Origin: KACC-23026 sp963829575
Lineage (GTDB): Bacteria > Bacillota > Bacilli > Bacillales > Sporolactobacillaceae
NCBI GenBank assembly: GCA_963829575.1
Contig: CAWHJF010000002.1
Location: 310,001-374,000 of the forward strand
DNA length: 64,000 bases
Direction: 5' to 3'
The notes under the pieces were generated by a model. The model searched no databases. It saw only the letters and a program-made list of their open reading frames with translations, and was not told the origin of the DNA. Positions 8,174 to 16,269 of this stretch are shown here, one piece after another; the first letter of the stretch is position 1, and each line of letters opens with the position of its first letter. Position numbers and translations under genes: made by a program.

Positions 8174-8698
8174 ATGAAGCGAATTGCAATTGATATGGAC
8201 GAAGTAATGGCGGACTTTATTCCAATGCAATTGGAGTTGTTCAACCAGAAGTTTGGGGAAGCACTCACGATCAAAGATTTGGAAGGGTCCAAATTAAGAC
8301 ATCTACGACCTGAACTTCAAAAAGAAATTCACCACCTGCTCTCAACGCCTGGTTTTTTTCGTGATTTAGCGGTGATGAAAGACAGTCAATCGGTCATTGA
8401 AGAATTAACGGACTATTATGAAGTCTTTATCACGACGGCGGCCATGGAAATTCCAACCTCTTTTACTGAAAAATACGAGTGGTTAAAGAAACATTTCAGC
8501 TTTTTAAATGATTTAAATATTGTGTTTTGCGGAGATAAAAGTATTATTCACGCCGACTACTTAATTGATGATAATGCCCGGCACTTTAAACGATTTGTCG
8601 GAAAAGGTTTATTATTCACGTCGCCTCATAATATCCATGTGACAAGCTATGATCGCGTCAACAATTGGCAAGAAGTTCGGGCGTATTTTCTAAAATAA
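8174..8698 (+). CDS. 5'(3')-deoxyribonucleotidase, NT5C family (YorS-like)
   Basis: A 174-aa HAD-superfamily phosphatase. ATG 8174 follows TAAGGAGAC; the longer frame upstream has no ribosome binding site. Motif I is IDMDEVMADF near the N terminus (nucleophile and acid/base Asp), motif II Thr-Thr lies in VFITTAAME, and the Asp pair of the last motif is in YLIDDNARHFKRF. The family removes phosphate from deoxyribonucleoside monophosphates to balance dNTP pools. The gene is monocistronic, with a hairpin but no T-run after it. Confidence 0.85.
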   Translation: MKRIAIDMDEVMADFIPMQLELFNQKFGEALTIKDLEGSKLRHLRPELQKEIHHLLSTPGFFRDLAVMKDSQSVIEELTDYYEVFITTAAMEIPTSFTEKYEWLKKHFSFLNDLNIVFCGDKSIIHADYLIDDNARHFKRFVGKGLLFTSPHNIHVTSYDRVNNWQEVRAYFLK

Positions 8699-8710
8699 GA
8701 ACATGTAATC

Positions 8711-8748
8711 GTGTGTGTGCGGGTTCGATCATGCGATTGAGCACACAC
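8711..8748 (+). other. GT/AC-rich hairpin without T-run
   Basis: GTGTGTGTGC (8711-8720) can pair with GCACACAC (8741-8748). There is no poly-T after it, so it may be a weak terminator, an mRNA stabiliser or chance. Confidence 0.35.
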
Positions 8749-8791
8749 TAGACGGTTGCTATAACGATTATTGTGTGAAAGGGGGAAATGT

Positions 8792-9997
8792 ATGAGGCGA
8801 TTTCTTTGGGCTTCTTACAGCATGTATTTTTTAGGCGGGATTTCGAGTGTCTACTTTGGAGCCATTCTCCCGGAATTATTAAGGTATTATCATACCACCT
8901 ATACAGCGGGTGGGATCCTGATTCTTCTTCAAGCGATAGGGTTTATTATTGGGGTGCCGATCACGACAACATGTATGAAGCACGTCCATTATCGATTTAT
9001 TTTGTCTGGCGCGGCCGGCGCGGTGGCTATTGCACAGACATGTCTTCTGTTTCTACCGCCTTTTCATGTGCTAGAAGCGGTAGTCATTCTTAGTGGGGTA
9101 GGGACATCCGCACTGGAGACAGCGGTTGCCTCCTACGTTATGGAATTATATGAGGGAAGACGCGCGATCTTTATGAGTCGTCTGGAAGTTTCATTTGGAC
9201 TGGGCGCTTTTTGTTTTCCAGCGGTTGCGAGCGTTTTAATCGCCCTAAACGGATGGCGATTTACAGCGATGCTCGCAGGAGGCTTTGCTCTTATTCTAGT
9301 GTTCGTTTGGCAGACCATCTCTGTTGATTTAAAAGATTCCGATCAAGATCCCACTCAAAAAGATGCTGTTCTTACGGCTGCACCCGTTTTTAAACGAAAA
9401 TTTCCTAAGTATAGTGTGCTTATGCTCTTTCTTTTAATGATTTTTGTTTATGTAGGCATTGAAGGCAGTCTGAACAGTTTTTTACCGAGCATATTCGTTG
9501 TCCATTTGAAAACCACACCTTATATAGCGTCGCTAAGCGCTTCGGTTTTTTGGGGAGCCATGGTGTGCGGGCGTCTAATGATTGGTTGGATTGTCCAAAG
9601 AGTGAATTATGAACGGTATTTGTTCAGTAGTATTGGTATCGGTCTCTTTTTTCTCCTAATGCTTGCCCTTTCGAAGTCGAGTAGTCTCTCTTATTTAATT
9701 GTGTTTGGTTTAGGACTTGGCTTTTCTGCGATCTATTCCATTACGATGGTGTATGCAAATCACACGTTTCCTGGCATGGAAAGACTGGTAACAAGCTCAG
9801 TAACGGCGTTTGCGGGGATCGGATCTGCGGTTTTCCCGGCCATTATTGGCTATGTGATGGACCATTTCTTACCTAGTCAAATCCTTTGGATCGTGTTTGG
9901 GTTTACACTTCTTCTGCTTATTTTTTTCTCATTGATTTTCTTAAGTTTGCGTTTTTTAGCGCAACTTAATTCTCGCCCGGTCAAACGAATCGGTTAG
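8792..9997 (+). CDS. MFS transporter
   Basis: A 401-aa major facilitator with about 12 membrane segments and a central hydrophilic loop near residues 185-210 (DLKDSDQDPTQKD). ATG 8792 is preferred because AAAGGGGG ends 6 bases before it. Family features are the Gly-rich helices and the Arg-containing loop after TM2 (MKHVHYRF). It precedes an HD-domain gene with only about 17 bases between them, so the two are probably cotranscribed. Fold-level similarity to sugar or drug transporters does not identify the substrate. Confidence 0.85.
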   Translation: MRRFLWASYSMYFLGGISSVYFGAILPELLRYYHTTYTAGGILILLQAIGFIIGVPITTTCMKHVHYRFILSGAAGAVAIAQTCLLFLPPFHVLEAVVILSGVGTSALETAVASYVMELYEGRRAIFMSRLEVSFGLGAFCFPAVASVLIALNGWRFTAMLAGGFALILVFVWQTISVDLKDSDQDPTQKDAVLTAAPVFKRKFPKYSVLMLFLLMIFVYVGIEGSLNSFLPSIFVVHLKTTPYIASLSASVFWGAMVCGRLMIGWIVQRVNYERYLFSSIGIGLFFLLMLALSKSSSLSYLIVFGLGLGFSAIYSITMVYANHTFPGMERLVTSSVTAFAGIGSAVFPAIIGYVMDHFLPSQILWIVFGFTLLLLIFFSLIFLSLRFLAQLNSRPVKRIG

Positions 9998-10014
9998 GTT
10001 TGAGGAGGACAATC

Positions 10015-10635
10015 GTGGATTATTCCCCTTTCTTGGAAGTGGCAAAAAGACGTGCTTCACAAGATCCCGCTCATGATTTTCTACATGTGGCGCGCGTCTT
10101 AAAGAATGCACAGATTATAATGGATCAGGTTCAAGCGGATGAAGAGGTTGTGACGGTTGCAGTTCTTTTGCATGAATTGTTTAATTATCCAAAAGGAGAC
10201 CCAAGATCCAAGCAATCTGGAGACGTTTGTGCGGAGGAAGCAAAAGTAGTGTTGGAACCCTTTAACTTTCCTGTTAGTAAGCATGAACAGGTGTTCTCAT
10301 GCATTCGCGATCATTCCTTTTCAAAAGGAGTGATCCCGGCCCATATAGAAGGACGAATCGTTCAAGACGCTGATCGTTTGGATGCATTAGGGGCGATTGG
10401 AATGGCCCGATTATTTGCCACCTCATCTGAGATGAAGCGCCCGTTTTATGCCATCGAGGACCCTTTTGGAGAGGGACGCGCGTATAATGACAAGGCTTAT
10501 GGTTTGGATCATTTCTACATTAAATTAAATCAATTGGTCAATAGCATGCACACCGAAGTGGCCAAAAGGATCGCCGAAGAACGGACGGCTTTTATGAGAA
10601 CCTACATGGACCAATTAAAAAGTGAGATCTTATAA
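10015..10635 (+). CDS. HD-domain phosphohydrolase, YedJ/YpgQ-like, with HE in place of HD
   Basis: A 206-aa protein. GTG 10015 follows GAGGAGG by 6 bases; a TTG upstream overlaps that site and is rejected. HD-superfamily landmarks are His24 in HDFLHVARV, DHSFSKG and QDADRLDALG. The signature His-Asp reads LLHELFNYP, so Glu54 replaces the metal-binding Asp, while the other ligands are kept. Family members hydrolyse nucleotides or other phosphate esters. Glu can still coordinate metal, so activity is possible. The gene is cotranscribed with the MFS gene. Confidence 0.8.
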   Translation: MDYSPFLEVAKRRASQDPAHDFLHVARVLKNAQIIMDQVQADEEVVTVAVLLHELFNYPKGDPRSKQSGDVCAEEAKVVLEPFNFPVSKHEQVFSCIRDHSFSKGVIPAHIEGRIVQDADRLDALGAIGMARLFATSSEMKRPFYAIEDPFGEGRAYNDKAYGLDHFYIKLNQLVNSMHTEVAKRIAEERTAFMRTYMDQLKSEIL

Positions 10636-11270
10636 AGGCGTACTTCCTATCAAATGAATAGAGAAAAATAAACACACCGCAATTAATGAGCTAAATACGA
10701 CCTATCAAAGTGTAAATCGCGAGACGCCTGCAGAAAAACGGGCGGTCGTGACCCCACAACACCTCTTAAAAGTGAGGAGGCTCAGACGTTCATCCGCGGC
10801 AATCGCATAAACTTCCCCGTCTTAGCTAAAATACAAACGATTACGGTTCAAAAACGGCATAAAAAACGCGTGTAGAGAAACCCATGGTGCTTCTCTACAC
10901 TTTTTTTATGAAGTCTTCTAAACCAGACTGTGACGTGGCTAATGTGGGAATCGAAACGGTCTAGTACGATAAACCACCCTGAATTCTCAAGGGGTTTAGT
11001 AATAGCGATTGAATCGGTATAAAAAACTATGGAAACACCACCTAATAATTTGAAAAGCCAAGTTCTATTACCACAAAGAAACCTTAAACCTCATGCGATT
11101 TGGTAATCGAAATGAATTAATTAGAAAAAATTTGAAGTTTTTAATCGTAAAATGAAACTTTTCTTGTGTTTAAAACGTCTAATTAATTGGAGAGGGAATA
11201 ATCGAAAAATTCCCATCTAAACGTGATGTGTGTTAAAAACTTGTAGTTTATGTAAAGATTTGAAGGGAGG
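10636..11270. other. 635-base gap with possible gene remnant and a terminator
   Basis: No intact gene. From about 10660 to 10810 one forward frame is open for roughly 50 codons and reads like protein (for example ETPAEKRAVVTPQHLLKVR), but there is no start or ribosome binding site, so it may be a decayed gene. A clear terminator lies at 10870-10907. The remaining 360 bases to the next gene are AT-rich and I see nothing specific in them. Confidence 0.45.
10870..10907 (+). terminator. Rho-independent terminator
   Basis: GTGTAGAGAA (10870-10879) pairs with TTCTCTACAC (10891-10900), followed by seven T. It is the first strong stop signal downstream of the MFS-HD pair, and may originally have belonged to the remnant before it. 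Confidence 0.88.
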
Positions 11271-11837
11271 GTGTATGAACTGAAATCGGGTTGGTGGATT
11301 GTGACTGGATTAATCATTGGATTGGGTGTGTTCGTTTTAATACTGACACATGAAAAGCAGAATGCGTTTAAAACGCCTGAAATGGCCTTAAATCAAGTTC
11401 AGAACCCATCGATTAAAGTAGGGAAAATGATTGATGTTCAAACCATAAAAAATTATAATCTTGCCTTTATATTTTTCTATTCTACAGAACAAAATCCAAA
11501 TGATTCTATTGGGGTCGCGACTATTCATAAAGCATGGTATGGGTGGAAATTCGTGAAAATGAACCGGGCGGGAGTATTGTCGGATCAAAATCTAAATGCT
11601 CTAAAAACAGGCATACCCTTAACGGATGTTGGATTAAAAAATTCATACTATTGGGTCGGCTTGACAAATCAGGATGTGGCTAATGTAAAAGTGGGTGATC
11701 GAAATGCGACGATGATTCCATTAAAGAATTCCCAAGATCTTAGTATTTTTGCATTCCTTAGTCGTCCAACTACCAATGAAAAGGTGATTACCTTCATTAA
11801 TCAACAAGGCGAAGGTTTCTTAAATCAGACCTATTAA
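11271..11837 (+). CDS. Membrane-anchored hypothetical protein
   Basis: I do not recognise the family. The 188-aa product has one N-terminal membrane segment (about residues 8-26, GWWIVTGLIIGLGVFVLIL) and an outward-facing domain of about 160 aa with mixed alpha/beta character. The start is uncertain: the strong AAGGGAGG ends right against GTG 11271, while ATG 11275 is in another frame and stops after two codons (ATG AAC TGA). CTG 11280 in frame would have ideal 9-base spacing. It stands alone, and no neighbour suggests a role. Confidence 0.65.
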   Translation: MYELKSGWWIVTGLIIGLGVFVLILTHEKQNAFKTPEMALNQVQNPSIKVGKMIDVQTIKNYNLAFIFFYSTEQNPNDSIGVATIHKAWYGWKFVKMNRAGVLSDQNLNALKTGIPLTDVGLKNSYYWVGLTNQDVANVKVGDRNATMIPLKNSQDLSIFAFLSRPTTNEKVITFINQQGEGFLNQTY

Positions 11838-11935
11838 AGTTAACAAGCGAAGCGTGGGGACGGATCTTTTGCTTCTTTAGGGCATGAGTCGTTTGAAATG
11901 CTTTATCCTGAGATGTTCGAATCGAAGTAAATGAA

Positions 11936-12007
11936 CCGGCAATGCTCGTAATGGTTTAATAGTCTTATGAAAAGTGATGCTGATCGAACGAGAGGCATTG
12001 CTTTTTT
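11936..12007 (+). terminator. Possible terminator with long loop
   Basis: GGCAATGCTCG near 11938-11948 can pair with CGAGAGGCATTGC near 11989-12001, and the second arm runs into TTTTTT. The loop of about 40 bases makes it weaker than the other terminators here. Confidence 0.4.
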
Positions 12008-12127
12008 GTGCTTTAAGGTGCTCCGTAACCGAGATGACGCACGCACAGTCAATCGTGGTAAGCAAGAGATATGATACAATAAAAATTGGGAAAATAAGGG
12101 TAAATTTTTGAGGAAGAGGTGTTTGGC

Positions 12128-12919
12128 GTGGACTTAGGTTTACATAATAAAAACGTCATTGTAACAGCGGGGAGTAAAGGGCTAGGTTTTGCGACCGCGC
12201 TCGAGTTTGTGAAGGAAGGAGCGCTTGTCACGATAGCCAGTCGGGATGAAGCGGCCATTCAAGAAGCCAAATTAAAGATTGAAAAAGAGACAGGGAAACG
12301 ATCAGTTGAAGCATTAGTATGTGATATGACAAAAGCCGAACAAATCAAGCATCTTATGACAACAGCAGCCCGCCGCACTGGAAGCATTGATGTGTTAATT
12401 AATAATACAGGTGGTCCAAAAGCGGGGCGTTTTGAAGCGCTCTCGGATCAAGATTGGCAGGAGGCGTTTGAACTCAATCTTCTGAGTTTTATTCGCACCA
12501 TACGTGCTGTCTTACCTTTTATGAAAAATCAGCAATCGGGTCATATTGTTAACGTCGCATCATCCTCGATCAAGGAACCAATTGATCAACTTCTTTTATC
12601 GAATACGTTTCGAACGGGTATTGTTGGGTTGTCCAAATCGCTCTCACAAGAACTCGCGCCATATAATATTTTAATCAACACACTTGGTCCAGGACGGATT
12701 GCGACTGATCGTGTCCAGCATTTGGATCAACTCAATGCCAACCAACAGAATATCTCTCTTGAAGAAGCCCGTAATCAACAAGAAGTCCGAATTCCAATAG
12801 GGCGTTATGGAACGCCGGATGAGTTTGCCAAAGTTGCGGTGTATTTATGTTCTCAAGCGAATACGTACATGACCGGGCAGGCTTTTCTTGTAGATGGCGG
12901 ATTGGTAAAAGCGTTGTAA
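12128..12919 (+). CDS. SDR family protein lacking the catalytic Tyr and Lys
   Basis: A 263-aa Rossmann protein similar to FabG. GTG 12128 lies 8 bases after GGAAGAGG; an upstream GTG at 12119 overlaps the site. The cofactor motif is TAGSKGLG and the NNAG element reads NNTGG. The catalytic YxxxK block is replaced: where a FabG reads YAASK, this protein reads SNTFR, so Tyr becomes Ser and Lys becomes Arg. A recognised FabG-like subgroup of atypical SDRs lacks the standard active site, so this is a subfamily trait rather than decay; the rest is intact, including a normal C terminus (MTGQAFLVDGG). The reaction is unknown. Confidence 0.85.
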   Translation: MDLGLHNKNVIVTAGSKGLGFATALEFVKEGALVTIASRDEAAIQEAKLKIEKETGKRSVEALVCDMTKAEQIKHLMTTAARRTGSIDVLINNTGGPKAGRFEALSDQDWQEAFELNLLSFIRTIRAVLPFMKNQQSGHIVNVASSSIKEPIDQLLLSNTFRTGIVGLSKSLSQELAPYNILINTLGPGRIATDRVQHLDQLNANQQNISLEEARNQQEVRIPIGRYGTPDEFAKVAVYLCSQANTYMTGQAFLVDGGLVKAL

Positions 12920-12961
12920 AAAGATGTTGTATGTAGTTGGACTCCCTTCTAATCCTCTTTT

Positions 12962-13384
12962 TTAGTGGAACCACTGAAAGGGTTCGGATGGGGCTTCACC
13001 TGTTGTCTTGGGCAGCGAAAGACGGTTCCAATCAATCAATCCAGCCGCGGTTAAAAAATCGTTTCCAAGAATTCCATCAAACCCATAGGTCTCTTTCAGA
13101 TTACTAAGTTGAAATTGAAAATGACACAATTGATAGCTGTCAATTTCAAGATTTGAGGCGAATTGTTGGATGCAGAGCTCGCTCTTTCCGCCTATTCCGA
13201 ACATGGACACCAAGATCCCATTTTTCCGGTCGGGGACAAGTCCGATTGGTTCAACTGAATCGGTATCAAAGACGGTCACGGCACACCCCGTGTCCAGCAG
13301 GACGTCTTTTAAAATAATGGAGTTAGTATAATGGCGAAGTACGACTTTTGCGAGAGCAAGTCCAGATTGTGTCCGAATAATCAA
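12962..13384 (-). CDS. Retropepsin-like aspartyl protease family protein
   Basis: A 140-aa protein with TTG start and AAGGAGG about 8 bases upstream on the minus strand. The motif LLDTGCAVTVFD (Asp-Thr-Gly with the catalytic Asp near residue 31) and the later GILGNDFL (flap-side ILG) are the two landmarks of single-domain retropepsin-like proteins. Such proteins work as homodimers, one Asp from each chain. Cys follows DTG where Ser or Ala is usual. It has no signal peptide, so it is probably cytoplasmic. It converges with the SDR gene. The function in Bacillales is undefined. Confidence 0.78.
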   Translation of the reverse strand: MIIRTQSGLALAKVVLRHYTNSIILKDVLLDTGCAVTVFDTDSVEPIGLVPDRKNGILVSMFGIGGKSELCIQQFASNLEIDSYQLCHFQFQLSNLKETYGFDGILGNDFLTAAGLIDWNRLSLPKTTGEAPSEPFQWFH

Positions 13385-13592
13385 GGTCGGATCCTCCTTA
13401 AAAACGTTTTCTTAGTAGATTGTATTGTGGAGGAGATCACTCTATGACACATTTAATAGATTTGTGTCTTAAGTTGGGTGACCACAATGACGCTTCCTGG
13501 AAATCAAGTGTCCGCTAAGTCTTTTGCTCTTTTTCCAACTGTATGAATCGAGTGAAAAACAAGCCATTCAAAATGGGTTGACACGATTTAAA

Positions 13593-13606
13593 TAAACATT
13601 TGTTTA
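13593..13606. promoter_or_regulatory. Palindromic operator-like site upstream of dioxygenase
   Basis: TAAACATTTGTTTA is a perfect inverted repeat (6-base arms, 2-base centre) in the 330-base gap before the ring-cleaving dioxygenase, beginning 9 bases downstream of a TTGACA hexamer (13578-13583). It may bind a repressor of the dioxygenase. It is not found before the paralogous gene at 30544. The remainder of the gap (13385-13714) shows only a TATGATATATT -10-like stretch near 13660. Confidence 0.4.
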
Positions 13607-13714
13607 AACGACTGTAGGATTATGTAGAACAAGCGCAAACATTTTGTTTTGATGGCGCTCTATGATATATTTTACAAAGTCATTTCTACATACGGTATGA
13701 ACGGAGGATGAAAA

Positions 13715-14692
13715 ATGAATGCTTTAAAAGGAATTCACCATGTGACCGCCATTACGAGCAGTGCGGAAAAAAATTACGCTTTTTTTACAAATGTGTTAGG
13801 GATGCGTCTTGTTAAAAAAACGGTCAATCAAGATGATATTAAAACCTATCATCTATTCTTTGCAGATGACGCAGGGAGTCCAGGTACGGATATGACGTTC
13901 TTTGACTTCCCAGGAATTCCAAAAGGGCACCATGGATCCAATGAAATCTCTCGAACCTCATTTAGAGTGCCAAGTGATGCAGCACTTGATTATTGGGTCG
14001 CTCGGTTTGATCGATTAGAGGTCAAACATTCTGGAATTAAGGTTCAGTTTGGAAAAAAAGTCCTTCCGTTTGTGGACTTTGATGACCAACAGTATCAATT
14101 GATTTCGGATGAGCACAATGAGGGAGTAGAGGCCGGAACACCTTGGCAGAAAGGCCCCATTCCGCTAGAACATGCCATTACTGGGCTTGGACCGCTTTTT
14201 GTAACCATTCAATCTTTTGATTATTTTAAAGAAATGATGGAAAAGGTACTTGGTTTTAAAGAAATTGAAAAAGAAGGGTCTTTTCATCTCTTTGAAGTGG
14301 GTAAAGGTGGCAATGGAGCTCAAGTGGTTGTCGAACATAATGTGCTTCTTCCAGCGAGTCAACAGGGATATGGGACTGTGCATCACGCCGCCTTCCGAGT
14401 AGAGGATCGAAGTGAACTGGATCAGTGGGACAATTATTTGGCTCAATTTGGGTTTCAAACGTCCGGTTTCGTGGATCGATTTTTCTTTGGCTCGCTTTAT
14501 TGTCGAGTGGCGCCGCAGATCTTATTTGAATTTGCAACAGACGGACCCGGTTTCCAAGGGGACGAGCCTTATGAAACATTGGGTGAAAAGTTGTCCTTGC
14601 CGCCGTTTCTTGAATCAAAGCGTGAACAAATTGAAAGCATGGTACGCCCAATTGACACCATCCGAAGTACGATTGATTATGTGAAGGAATAA
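13715..14692 (+). CDS. Ring-cleaving dioxygenase, glyoxalase/VOC family (MhqA/MhqO-like)
   Basis: A 325-aa protein with two VOC (vicinal oxygen chelate) modules, each beginning with a metal His (LKGIHHVTAIT at residues 4-14 and GYGTVHHAAFRVED around 219-232). The C-terminal Glu ligand is in ILFEFATDGPGF. The ribosome binding site is GGAGGATGAAAAATG. The family cleaves hydroquinone or catechol-like rings with Fe(II), and the Bacillus homologues respond to quinone and electrophile stress. A second full-length paralogue lies at 30544-31524; both share the SVNQDD/TVNQDD block and the DGPGFxGDE ending. Confidence 0.9.
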   Translation: MNALKGIHHVTAITSSAEKNYAFFTNVLGMRLVKKTVNQDDIKTYHLFFADDAGSPGTDMTFFDFPGIPKGHHGSNEISRTSFRVPSDAALDYWVARFDRLEVKHSGIKVQFGKKVLPFVDFDDQQYQLISDEHNEGVEAGTPWQKGPIPLEHAITGLGPLFVTIQSFDYFKEMMEKVLGFKEIEKEGSFHLFEVGKGGNGAQVVVEHNVLLPASQQGYGTVHHAAFRVEDRSELDQWDNYLAQFGFQTSGFVDRFFFGSLYCRVAPQILFEFATDGPGFQGDEPYETLGEKLSLPPFLESKREQIESMVRPIDTIRSTIDYVKE

Positions 14693-14756
14693 TGAGAGTA
14701 AGGTATAATGAAATGAGATTATCGAAAAATCACAACTTTGGAAAGGAACGAATCCA

Positions 14757-15050
14757 ATGATTGAACATATTGTCCTTCTGAAATTTAGCGAGGAAACCAC
14801 TAAAGATCAAAAAGATGAGGCGCTTAAACGCCTTGAAGCGTTAGGAACTCAACTTCCTGGGATCTTAAATATACAGGGCGGCTATGATTTTTCTAACCGC
14901 TCACAAGGATTTGAAGCTGCCATAACCGTTCGCTTTGAATCAAAAGAGGCCCTCCAAAATTACGGACCATCAGATGCGCACCAAGCCGTCGTCCGTTATT
15001 TAGACGAAATTGGCTGCAAGGATCGACTTGTGGTGGATTTTGAGCTCTAA
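14757..15050 (+). CDS. Dabb family stress-responsive A/B barrel protein
   Basis: A 97-aa protein matching the dimeric alpha-beta barrel family: it starts MIEHIVLLKF, has the central LPGILNIQGG strand and the FESKEALQNYGPSDAHQAV region typical of Dabb proteins. An AAAGGA ribosome binding site lies about 9 bases before the ATG. The short distance to the dioxygenase (about 65 bases, no terminator between) suggests shared transcription. Members of this family bind or convert small hydrophobic or polyketide-like molecules; its substrate here is unknown. Confidence 0.85.
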   Translation: MIEHIVLLKFSEETTKDQKDEALKRLEALGTQLPGILNIQGGYDFSNRSQGFEAAITVRFESKEALQNYGPSDAHQAVVRYLDEIGCKDRLVVDFEL

Positions 15051-15069
15051 AATTAAAAGATTCAACCTA

Positions 15070-15096
15070 AAAGATCAGATCATACTGATCTTTTTT
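15070..15096 (+). terminator. Rho-independent terminator after Dabb gene
   Basis: AAAGATCAG (15070-15078) pairs with CTGATCTTT (15085-15093), followed by more T. It ends the dioxygenase-Dabb unit. Confidence 0.88.
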
Positions 15097-15119
15097 GGTA
15101 TGTTCAAGGGGGAATGCAC

Positions 15120-16169
15120 ATGAGCACTCATACAATGACATTATACGTCAGTTCTTATGCAAACGAGTCGGAGCAAGGGATTCAAACCTTTTTATTGGAT
15201 CGATCAACGGGAACACTCACCCACCAAAGCGGTTTATCAGGCATAGAAAATCCCTCCTTTTTAACTTTAGATCTTTCTAATAATAGAGGCTATGCGGTGA
15301 GCGAAAAAGAAGACGGAGAACTGGTTTCGATCGAAATAAATGGTGCCTCATTAAACCAATTAAATGCCGTTCGAACGCATGGCTCTAGTCCATGTTATGT
15401 CGAAAAAAAAGGAAATTATTTGTTTACGGTGAACTATATGGGTGGCAATATCACGGCCTATCCCATCTTGGAAGAGGGTCGAGTAGGAGAAGCGGTGGAT
15501 ATCATCCAATATGAAGGATCGAGCGTTCAATCGGATCGCCAAGAAGCCTCCCATCCTCATACACTGGTAAAAGACCCGCAATCCCAGTACCTTTTTGTAA
15601 CGAACCTAGGGACCGATCACCTTCATCTTTTAAAATTTAATGAGAATGAACAATCTTTTGAAGCTGTTCAAACATTGCAAATGACACCAGGGATGGGACC
15701 GCGTCATATTGCCTTTCATCCGACCTTGCCCTATGTCTATGTATCTGGAGAGTTAGATTCAACGGTAGCGGTTTTCCATTGGGAACGCGACAAAGCACAA
15801 TTAACGTTAACCGAGCAAGTGACCACACTCCCCGAAGATTTTAATGAGGAAAATACAGTGGCTGAGATCAACGTCTCGCCCTCTGGACATGTTTTATATT
15901 GTTCAAACCGCGGACACGATAGCTTAGCGGTCTATTCCATTGATCCATCTGGTCAACTAAACCTAATTCAACATGCTGAAACCGGGCAAGGCCCAAGACA
16001 TTTTGCCATCCTTCCAACAGAGGATTGGGTCGTCGTTGCGAACCAATTTTCGGATAATCTTTTTCTCTATAAAGTTCAACCTGATGGACGACTCGAACGA
16101 AAACAACAGGACGTCCAAATGAATAGCCCTGTGTGCATACAAGTCGATCCGAGAGAAATGAAAAAATAG
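15120..16169 (+). CDS. Lactonase family protein, 6-phosphogluconolactonase-like beta-propeller (YkgB-type)
   Basis: A 349-aa seven-bladed propeller of the Pgl/YbhE-YkgB type. ATG 15120 is chosen because AAGGGGG ends 7 bases before it; the ATG at 15114 is too close. Family landmarks: YVSSYANESEQGI at the start, HPHTLVKDP, LGTDHLHLLKF, GMGPRHIAFHP, SNRGHDSLAVY and GQGPRHFAI. The likely reaction is hydrolysis of 6-phosphogluconolactone or another sugar lactone in the cytoplasm. It is monocistronic between a terminator and ecsC-like. Confidence 0.88.
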   Translation: MSTHTMTLYVSSYANESEQGIQTFLLDRSTGTLTHQSGLSGIENPSFLTLDLSNNRGYAVSEKEDGELVSIEINGASLNQLNAVRTHGSSPCYVEKKGNYLFTVNYMGGNITAYPILEEGRVGEAVDIIQYEGSSVQSDRQEASHPHTLVKDPQSQYLFVTNLGTDHLHLLKFNENEQSFEAVQTLQMTPGMGPRHIAFHPTLPYVYVSGELDSTVAVFHWERDKAQLTLTEQVTTLPEDFNEENTVAEINVSPSGHVLYCSNRGHDSLAVYSIDPSGQLNLIQHAETGQGPRHFAILPTEDWVVVANQFSDNLFLYKVQPDGRLERKQQDVQMNSPVCIQVDPREMKK

Positions 16170-16269
16170 GTAATGGGACGAACAGGAGACGAGTGTGGGA
16201 CATGACTTTATGACATGAGGATGAAAAAGATACAAAAGATACCCACTTGAAAAAGGGGATGGTGAAGCG

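Noticed and set aside
10660..10810. Short protein-coding gene in the 10.6-11.3 kb gap
   Set aside because: One open stretch of about 50 codons looks protein-like, but no start codon with a ribosome binding site is present. Listed only as a possible remnant.
14165..14651. Two long minus-strand frames inside the first dioxygenase gene
   Set aside because: They lie fully within a well-supported gene; composition is that of a shadow frame.
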